A stretch of DNA of 49,774 nt, taken from Coleofasciculus sp. LEGE 07092. GTDB taxonomy: Bacteria; Cyanobacteriota; Cyanobacteriia; Cyanobacteriales; Coleofasciculaceae. Position 1 is the first letter of the stretch; each line of letters starts with the position of its first letter. The stretch spans positions 1 to 49,774 of the forward strand of contig NZ_JADEWY010000036.1 in assembly GCF_015207375.1 (NCBI RefSeq), read 5' to 3'. Both the position numbers and the translations under genes were made by a program. Positions 44,155 through 49,774 of this stretch are shown piece after piece. Below the pieces are notes generated by a model. The model had not been told where the DNA came from and searched no databases. It was given only the letters and a program-made list of their open reading frames with translations.

Positions 44155-44397
44155 GGGTTGTCGGGTTGACTGACAAGGGTGCAAAATGTGAGATTCAAAG
44201 AAGTCACTTTCTCTCCCCCGCTCCCAGCTCCCCCGCTCCCTACTCCCTGCCTTCATTCAGGGTGTACCTCACAAGACTAGGAAACGCTATAGATAAGCTG
44301 GAACAATTGCGATCGCACTGAGTAGTTATAGCAATTCACACCGGGAAAAGCGATCGCTCCCAGCAATTGGTTAACGTCATCCGCAATTTACCCGACA

Positions 44398-47300
44398 TTA
44401 CGACCATTTCGCCAATTTCTTCTGAGCAAACTCCCGCACCTTCTCATCTGGATCATTTTCTGCTCTGTCTTGCAAGAGGGGTAGAGTCTGGGGATAAGCG
44501 GGATATTGCTTGATGATGATCTCAAGTGCAGTTTGCCGAGGGTTGATTTGCCAGTTTTTCTCACGTTCAAAAGGGTGATTGACAGCAATATTGCACAACA
44601 ACTCAAATATCCCAGGTTCATCCTGCCAGCCACGGGCTAATTCTTCCACCGCCGGAGTTCGCACATACCAATTATTATCAGAAGTAGCGAGTTGTTTGAG
44701 GAGGGGTAAGGTATCCGGTTCATCTTTCCAGCCACGGGCTAATTCTCGCACCGCCGCACCTTGCACATTCAGAATATCATCAGAAGTAGCGAGTTGTTTG
44801 AGGAAAGGTAAGGTATCCGGTTCATCTTTCCAACCACGGGCTAATTCTTGCACTGCCGTACTTCGCACATCGGAATTATCATCAGAAGTGGCGAGTTGTT
44901 TGAGGATGGGTAAGGTATCCGGTTCATCTTTCCAACCACGGGCTAATTCTTCCGCCGCCACACACCGCAAGTATTCATTATCATTAGAAGTGGCGAGTTG
45001 TTTAAGCCAAGGCAAGGTATCCGGTTCATCTTTCCAGCCACGGGCTAATTCTCGCACCGCCGCACTTAGCACAAGCCAATCCTCATCAGAAGTAGCGAGT
45101 TGTTTAAGCCAAGGCAAGGTATCCGGTTCATCTTTCCAACTACGAGCTAATTCTCCCACTGCCTCACGTCGCACATGATAATGATCATCAGAAGTGGCGC
45201 GTTGTTTGAGGAGGAGTAAGGTATCCGGTTCATCTTTCCAGCCACGGGCTAATTCTTCCACCGCCGTACTTCGCACATACCCATCATCATCAGAAGTAGC
45301 GCATTGTTTGAGGAGGGGTAAGGTATCCGGTTCATCTTTCCAACCACGGGCTAATTCCCGCACCGCCCCACTTCGCACAAGCCAATACTCATCAGAAGTA
45401 GCGCATTGTTTGAGGAGGGGTAAGGTATCCGGTTCATCTTTCCAACCACGGGCTAATTCCCGCACCGCCGCACATCGCACATCATCATCATCAGAAGTAG
45501 CGAGTTGTTTGAGCCAGGGTAAGGTATCCGGTTCATTTTTCCAGCCATAAGCTAATCCTTCCACTGCCGCACGTCGCACATCCTCATCATCATCAGAAGT
45601 AGTGAGTTGTTTGAGCCAGGGTAAGGTATCCGGTTCATCTTGCCAAGTTGCTGCCACGGCTGCAACAGCTTGTCTGCGAATATGACGAACTATGCTTGCC
45701 TCTTTTCCATAGGATTCATAATAGTAATCTAGGTCATAGTTCGTTAAACCTTTTAGCTGCTTAAGGAGTCGAGTCGCCGTTTCCCTCAGTACCGAGCGAT
45801 TTCTCACATCTGAAAGACATTTCGCCGCCAGAAATAGATTGATAAACTCCATAAACTCCTCCGCTTCCCCCTCCAGCGTCATCAGATAATCAATAACCTC
45901 CCCTGCCCATTTCGTCTCAATCATTCCCACAATCAGCCGCAGCACTTCATGCCAAGACTCATCCTGCCAATGCTGCCCAAACACTTCGGTTTTCAACTCA
46001 TCCAGTGAAAGACTTCGTTCCTTCTCAAACTGCCAAACAAACTCCCAAGCACAGAAGTATTCCAAAAACGTCCGATGCACAAAGGCATAGTAATCGGCTC
46101 CCATGTAGCATAAGATAAAGTTGCGAGTCCGCAGTTGCTCAATCATGACTTTCGCCATGCCTCTCGCATTACTATCAACGATGCTTCTCAGATACCCCGT
46201 CAAACTCTCTTCTAAATCATCGGCACTAATCAAGTTACCCGCCAACCCCTTCTCTGCCCCTTGCATCCTGTAAGCAACCTGACGCAACATCGCCTGCTTA
46301 TCCTTATAATCAATCGTTTTCGGATCAAGGCGTTCATCTTCTATCAAAGCCCGTTCTACATCCCACTGATGCAGCAAGACTCGTGAAGCTTGGTGATAAA
46401 GTTCAGGTCGATCTCGTGGTAATTCTTGATTACGGTTTAAAATCGCCATCATCGTCAGCAACAAGGGATTTCCCGCTAATTCACCAATTGCCTTTGACGT
46501 ATCAATTGCCCGTTGCAGTCGTTCCCGCTTGCGAACTTTATCCCCTTCGTTGTTAAACGTTAACTCATGCCATCGATGGATAAAGTCTTTAATTTGTTCC
46601 GGTTCTAAATCTTGCAGCATGAAATGATGAAACTGGGCATCTCGCAACCGTTGCGGCTTATACCCAATCACGCGAGATGTCACAATCACCTGTACATTGG
46701 GATACTCATTCGTGAAGCGATGAATACAGGTAATCATATCCTCTCGTTTCCCCGGCTCAAATACCTCATCCAACCCATCAAACATCACCAAAGCGTTACC
46801 CGCCTTTAGCTGTTCGTGCAATTGCTGCTGATTCAGGTGACAGATTGAACCGGGACTTTGATGGAAAAACTCTAAAAAGGTATTACAACGTTTTGCTTCA
46901 AAATTCCGCAGATAGGTGCGTAACTCAATCAACAACGGAATAGACTGAAACTTCGCCGCTTCCACCGATAACGTTGCCCAATCTAAGGCTAAATATTGCA
47001 ACAAGGTAGACTTCCCCGACCCTGGATCACCTAAAATAACCACATACCGATAATTATCCTTATCCTTAACAATCTCCCCAACTGGGCGACTAGGCTGTTC
47101 AAAATAAACCTGTTTATATCGCTCCAACTCCTCAGCCACAATTTCCGCTTCTAGTTGATGACTCTCTCTGAGTCGTCTCTGATGTTCTTTCGGAATTTCG
47201 TGAACCTGGTGTAAAACCTCATGAACCTGTCGCACATTCTGGGGGATAAACATTCGCCATAACGTCAGTTCGTTATAGGCGTAACCACTGGTATCCAAAC

Positions 47301-47910
47301 TTTGCAGATTCAGATTGCCATATCGCTCTTGAATGGCTTCTTGATATTGCTCTAAGTCAAACTCTGGAATAATTCCGGCTAATTCTGCTGTGTTCTCAGC
47401 AATCGTCTCCAGCCTTTGCGAATCCAGGATAGCCCGTAACTCCTCGGATTCCCGAATAATCGCTTTCACTTTTTTGAGATACCGCTTAGTGACTGGGTTC
47501 CAGTCAAATTCCTCCGGTAACGACAACAAGTTAAGCTCATTCCAAGTTTTTGCTAATATCGCCGTATCCAGAACCTGACAATCCTCGTTAAAGGCACTAC
47601 CCAGTATGGCTTTAACTGCTTTATTGTGAATAAATTGTTTTAACGGTTTAGTGTACTCCTTGATTTCTTTGTCTGAAAGGTTAGCCTCTTCTAACTCATC
47701 TTGCACCAGTTTCAAAAATTCCGTCAGTGCTTTACCCGCGGCAATATCTACAGGTTCTTTACTCGGCAGTCGCAGCACATTTTTGAGGGAATCTTTCATT
47801 AAATCTTTCGCCCAATCTTTAGTGGCATCTTTTGCCAAATCTTCCAGAATGGGTTTAAACACTAATCCGACGGCGCTAGTTACTCCCCAAACCGCTAACC
47901 ACTCCACCAT
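44398..47910 (-). CDS. NACHT NTPase with C-terminal hypervariable HEAT-like repeats
   Basis: This is a 1170-residue STAND protein. A helical N-terminal region (residues 1-270; LEDLAKDATKDWAKDLMKDS) contains no enzyme motif I recognise and could be the effector or adaptor part. The NACHT domain has P-loop GDPGSGKST at 294-302, Walker B NALVMFDGLDEVFE at 372-385 and sensor-like VIVTSRVIGY. The helical arm follows with GNPLLLTMMAILNR and FVHRTFLEYFCAWEF. The C-terminus is about eleven tandem 34-residue HEAT-like units (ELARGWKDEPDTLPLLKQ) followed by a unique end. In the bNACHT family such architecture senses phage proteins and triggers abortive defence; applied here this is inference. Repeats are nearly identical except at a few positions per unit. 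No neighbour is an obvious partner. Confidence 0.85.
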   Translation of the reverse strand: MVEWLAVWGVTSAVGLVFKPILEDLAKDATKDWAKDLMKDSLKNVLRLPSKEPVDIAAGKALTEFLKLVQDELEEANLSDKEIKEYTKPLKQFIHNKAVKAILGSAFNEDCQVLDTAILAKTWNELNLLSLPEEFDWNPVTKRYLKKVKAIIRESEELRAILDSQRLETIAENTAELAGIIPEFDLEQYQEAIQERYGNLNLQSLDTSGYAYNELTLWRMFIPQNVRQVHEVLHQVHEIPKEHQRRLRESHQLEAEIVAEELERYKQVYFEQPSRPVGEIVKDKDNYRYVVILGDPGSGKSTLLQYLALDWATLSVEAAKFQSIPLLIELRTYLRNFEAKRCNTFLEFFHQSPGSICHLNQQQLHEQLKAGNALVMFDGLDEVFEPGKREDMITCIHRFTNEYPNVQVIVTSRVIGYKPQRLRDAQFHHFMLQDLEPEQIKDFIHRWHELTFNNEGDKVRKRERLQRAIDTSKAIGELAGNPLLLTMMAILNRNQELPRDRPELYHQASRVLLHQWDVERALIEDERLDPKTIDYKDKQAMLRQVAYRMQGAEKGLAGNLISADDLEESLTGYLRSIVDSNARGMAKVMIEQLRTRNFILCYMGADYYAFVHRTFLEYFCAWEFVWQFEKERSLSLDELKTEVFGQHWQDESWHEVLRLIVGMIETKWAGEVIDYLMTLEGEAEEFMEFINLFLAAKCLSDVRNRSVLRETATRLLKQLKGLTNYDLDYYYESYGKEASIVRHIRRQAVAAVAATWQDEPDTLPWLKQLTTSDDDEDVRRAAVEGLAYGWKNEPDTLPWLKQLATSDDDDVRCAAVRELARGWKDEPDTLPLLKQCATSDEYWLVRSGAVRELARGWKDEPDTLPLLKQCATSDDDGYVRSTAVEELARGWKDEPDTLLLLKQRATSDDHYHVRREAVGELARSWKDEPDTLPWLKQLATSDEDWLVLSAAVRELARGWKDEPDTLPWLKQLATSNDNEYLRCVAAEELARGWKDEPDTLPILKQLATSDDNSDVRSTAVQELARGWKDEPDTLPFLKQLATSDDILNVQGAAVRELARGWKDEPDTLPLLKQLATSDNNWYVRTPAVEELARGWQDEPGIFELLCNIAVNHPFEREKNWQINPRQTALEIIIKQYPAYPQTLPLLQDRAENDPDEKVREFAQKKLAKWS
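44575..45665. repeat. Coding minisatellite of about eleven 102-bp units
   Basis: Units of 102 bp (99 bp in one) share blocks such as AAGGTATCCGGTTCATCTTT and CCACGGGCTAATTC. Variation is concentrated in the block encoding D-x-x-x-x-V-R-x-x-A-V. The antisense strand is also open across several units, which is a by-product of the repeat. Confidence 0.95.
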
Positions 47911-48076
47911 AATTGCCGCATCTGCCTAATTTTATGCCTACAAGTATAGCCACTGAATTAGAGCGATCGCCAAGTCATCTTACCCTGTTGCCTAAACAAC
48001 AGCCTTTGTTAACCTCCCTAGCCTCCCTTCCTACATTCAAACCGGGGAATAAAGAAAAATTTATCATCCTCTTATT

Positions 48077-48103
48077 CCCCCCTTAATAAGGGGGGTTAGG
48101 GGG
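48077..48103. repeat. CCCCCCTTAATAAGGGGGG palindrome
   Basis: A near-perfect C6/G6 palindrome with a further TTAGGGGGG arm lies between two minus-strand genes. It is the spacer form of the element found in frame in the chelatase gene. Confidence 0.8.
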
Positions 48104-48140
48104 GTAAACAAAAGCTGAATAAACTAACCGCTACTCAGCA

Positions 48141-48344
48141 CTAAGCACGAGGATTCAGATATCGCCGTTGCAAATTCACGGTATCCGACAAATCATTAAG
48201 GCTGTAAATCACCTCAGTAATAGACTGCCTGAACCGTTCATCATTTGTCAGTTCTGAAAGTTCAGAAAGAAAAATCAGTTCAGCTTGCAGGCTTTCAGAA
48301 ATCCGAGCGTAGTTCAATCGAATAACTTGGTGAATGGCTTCCAT
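48141..48344 (-). CDS. Small hypothetical protein
   Basis: This 67-residue protein is helical and amphipathic (RLNYARISESLQAELIFLSE, then LTNDERFRQSITEVIYSLND). It has no membrane span, cysteine or known motif. The gene uses an ATG at 48344 in front of which no strong ribosome site is visible. Its tail (NLQRRYLNPRA) is basic. It lies between the NACHT gene and ppk2, with a palindrome on the downstream side. Composition looks like a real protein, but I cannot assign a family. Confidence 0.5.
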   Translation of the reverse strand: MEAIHQVIRLNYARISESLQAELIFLSELSELTNDERFRQSITEVIYSLNDLSDTVNLQRRYLNPRA

Positions 48345-48538
48345 CTCTAACTAGAAGTAAACAACATAATTGATAGTATTAGATGTATTAATTTTTGTAA
48401 ATATATTGGAATAAAAGTACCCAAAAAACCGAAAATGAATACTATTAACGAGTAATTTGAGGGATATAGCGGTTCTCACTTACATGAGGTACAGTCCCAT
48501 TCCCTACTCCCAAGCTTGGGAGTGAGGGTTAGACTTCA

Positions 48539-49408
48539 TTAATACACTTCTGGCACAAATGTCTGAGTAGACACAGGCGGACGGACATAATCTAATTCCC
48601 GTTGTCGAGGCGGCAATTTAATCGGTTCGGGCGTTAAATCTTGGTAAGGAATCAGGCTGAGTAAATGGGAAATACAATTCAGGCGGGCGCGTTTTTTATT
48701 ATCCGCTTCCACCACATACCAGGGTGATTGCTTGATATCTGTAGCTGCAAACATTTCATCCTTAGCTTTGGAATACTCCACCCACTTAGCGCGAGATTCC
48801 AAATCCATCGGACTGAGTTTCCATCGCTTGGTTGGATCTTTAAGCCGCTTCTGAAAACGGCGTTCTTGCTCTTCAGCACTAACCGAAAACCAATACTTGA
48901 TCAAAATAATTCCCGATCGCTGAATCATACATTCAAACTCAGGACACGATCGCAAAAACTCAAGATACTCTTGTTGGGTGCAAAACCCCATCACCTGTTC
49001 CACACCCGCTCGGTTATACCAACTGCGATCAAACAGAACCATCTCTCCTGCTGCTGGCAGATTCGCTACATAACGTTGAAAATACCATTGAGTTTTCTCA
49101 CGCTCCGTCGGCATACCCAGGGCGACAACTCGGCACACTCGCGGATTCAAGGATTCAGTAATCCGCTTGATTGCCCCCCCTTTTCCCGCCGCATCCCGTC
49201 CTTCAAAGATAACGACAACTTTCAATTCCTTCTGTTTAACCCACCGCTGCAACTTTACTAACTCGACTTGAAGCCGACGCAATTCCCGTTCGTAAGTACT
49301 CTTCTTGAGTTTTTTGGGGCTGCTTTCGACTGCTTTTCTGTCTCCCTCATCCACCTCAAGCACAGTGCTTAGATCTAGATTTTTTCCATTTTTGCGTTTT
49401 TTTGACAT
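48539..49408 (-). CDS. ppk2: Polyphosphate kinase 2
   Basis: This 289-residue enzyme of the PPK2 family transfers phosphate between polyphosphate and nucleoside di- or monophosphates. Walker A is FEGRDAAGKGG at residues 68-78. The Walker B-like segment is EMVLFDRSWYNRAGVE, and the lid region is KRLKDPTKRWKLSPMDLESR. The core ends with PWYVVEADNKKRARLNCISH. The length and the absence of a second kinase domain fit the one-domain class I PPK2, which mainly makes ATP or GTP from diphosphates. A basic N-terminus (MSKKRKNGKNL) precedes the core. No pho box or partner gene is visible. Confidence 0.95.
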   Translation of the reverse strand: MSKKRKNGKNLDLSTVLEVDEGDRKAVESSPKKLKKSTYERELRRLQVELVKLQRWVKQKELKVVVIFEGRDAAGKGGAIKRITESLNPRVCRVVALGMPTEREKTQWYFQRYVANLPAAGEMVLFDRSWYNRAGVEQVMGFCTQQEYLEFLRSCPEFECMIQRSGIILIKYWFSVSAEEQERRFQKRLKDPTKRWKLSPMDLESRAKWVEYSKAKDEMFAATDIKQSPWYVVEADNKKRARLNCISHLLSLIPYQDLTPEPIKLPPRQRELDYVRPPVSTQTFVPEVY

Positions 49409-49435
49409 ATATTGACCTTCTCTGACTGATCCTTA

Positions 49436-49633
49436 TTGGAAAGTTCAGGAGTTCAGACTACAGAAGTTCAGCAACGATTTACCCCTGAAGAGATGGAGTA
49501 TATCTATCAGAAACTTTTGTCTACGTTCGCCAGTAAGGGACAAGGCTCCAAACCCCTCTTTATCAGCAAGTTGCACCTTTGCCAACATTGCCGAACTCCT
49601 ACAACTCTTGACCCCAGGACATTCTTTTCGTGA
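49436..49633 (+). CDS. Possible small protein, likely frameshifted
   Basis: A TTG-started frame of 65 residues begins VQTTEVQQRFTPEEMEYIYQ and ends CQHCRTPTTLDPRTFFS. In another + frame the DNA from about 49580 reads TFANIAELLQLLTPGHSFRE and then DLMKRF before TAA at about 49655, which looks more protein-like than the present end. A one-base change would join the two. No homologue is recognised, so this is a weak call. Confidence 0.3.
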   Translation: MESSGVQTTEVQQRFTPEEMEYIYQKLLSTFASKGQGSKPLFISKLHLCQHCRTPTTLDPRTFFS

Positions 49634-49774
49634 AGATTTGATGAAGCGCTTTTAATTTAGCTAACAATTACAGCAATGCCTATAATAATAGTACATCGTT
49701 AGGAAAATTTTCGCAAGCAAGTTTTAGTTTTGTAGAGGCAGTGACGTTCCGGGTGGGGTGCTCGGGAGCGGGGG

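Noticed and set aside
44579-45550. Long + strand frames with repeated SSFQPRANS motifs
   Set aside because: They are exact antisense images of the NACHT repeat array; the open frame results from the 102-bp periodicity. The sense strand has the conserved NACHT protein.
48728-49261. 177-codon + strand frame
   Set aside because: Lies wholly antisense to the conserved ppk2 gene and has no protein-like composition or start context.

Overview
The window looks like a piece of a filamentous or mat-forming cyanobacterial chromosome. The HIP1 octamer GCGATCGC is scattered throughout. The gene content includes a Mg-chelatase H-family protein, an MFS nitrate permease next to a ferredoxin-type nitrate reductase behind NtcA-type promoters, cyanobacterial families (DUF760, DUF3038, DUF4335, CSP41-like), AAA-like/WD40 and NACHT/HEAT proteins, and many heptamer and GC-rich palindromic repeats. 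This combination is typical of Coleofasciculus/Microcoleus/Moorea-like genomes; the genus is inference.

Layout. 0-8 kb: a broken ribokinase-like gene, pgsA, a CSP41b-like protein, tRNA-Glu(UUC), glucokinase with a histidine phosphatase, a group 2 sigma factor, DUF760, a MutY remnant that keeps its Nudix domain, a two-unit CRISPR relic, and a mntA-hepT toxin-antitoxin pair whose toxin end is rewritten by a perfect 65-nt hairpin. 8-12 kb: a large Mg-chelatase H paralogue interrupted by several in-frame repeat sequences and directly adjacent to mntA. 12-21.6 kb: a hybrid sensor-type histidine kinase, a macro-domain protein, a broken AAA-WD40 gene, a second AAA-like ATPase with a decayed N-terminus, then a collapsed lanthipeptide export locus (precursor leader, C39 protease piece and HlyD piece) joined to a HIP1-bounded copy of the kinase 5' region. 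21.6-27.6 kb: mutS2, DUF3038, DUF4335 and a response-regulator diguanylate cyclase. 27.7-31.4 kb: a decay zone with truncated LD-carboxypeptidase, HTH and YbjN fragments, and an HNH gene with an in-frame stop. 31.5-38.7 kb: acnB, a VOC protein, a small membrane protein, fructosamine kinase ending in a TA-flanked MITE, and typA. 39-43.7 kb: nrtP and narB for nitrate assimilation. 44-49.7 kb: a palindrome-rich spacer, a NACHT protein with about eleven nearly identical 34-residue repeats, a small hypothetical protein, and ppk2.

The housekeeping genes (acnB, typA, mutS2, pgsA, nrtP-narB, ppk2) are intact. They are separated by accessory islands rich in conflict-type genes (mntA-hepT, macro, AAA/WD40, HNH, NACHT-HEAT) and in gene remains. 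Three observations stand out. A roughly 115-135 bp palindromic sequence sits in frame at three sites in two unrelated proteins. The NACHT protein has hypervariable positions confined to the same few sites of each repeat. A segment copied from the kinase locus is bounded by HIP1 octamers at both ends. All functional calls come from motif recognition by eye; no database search was run.
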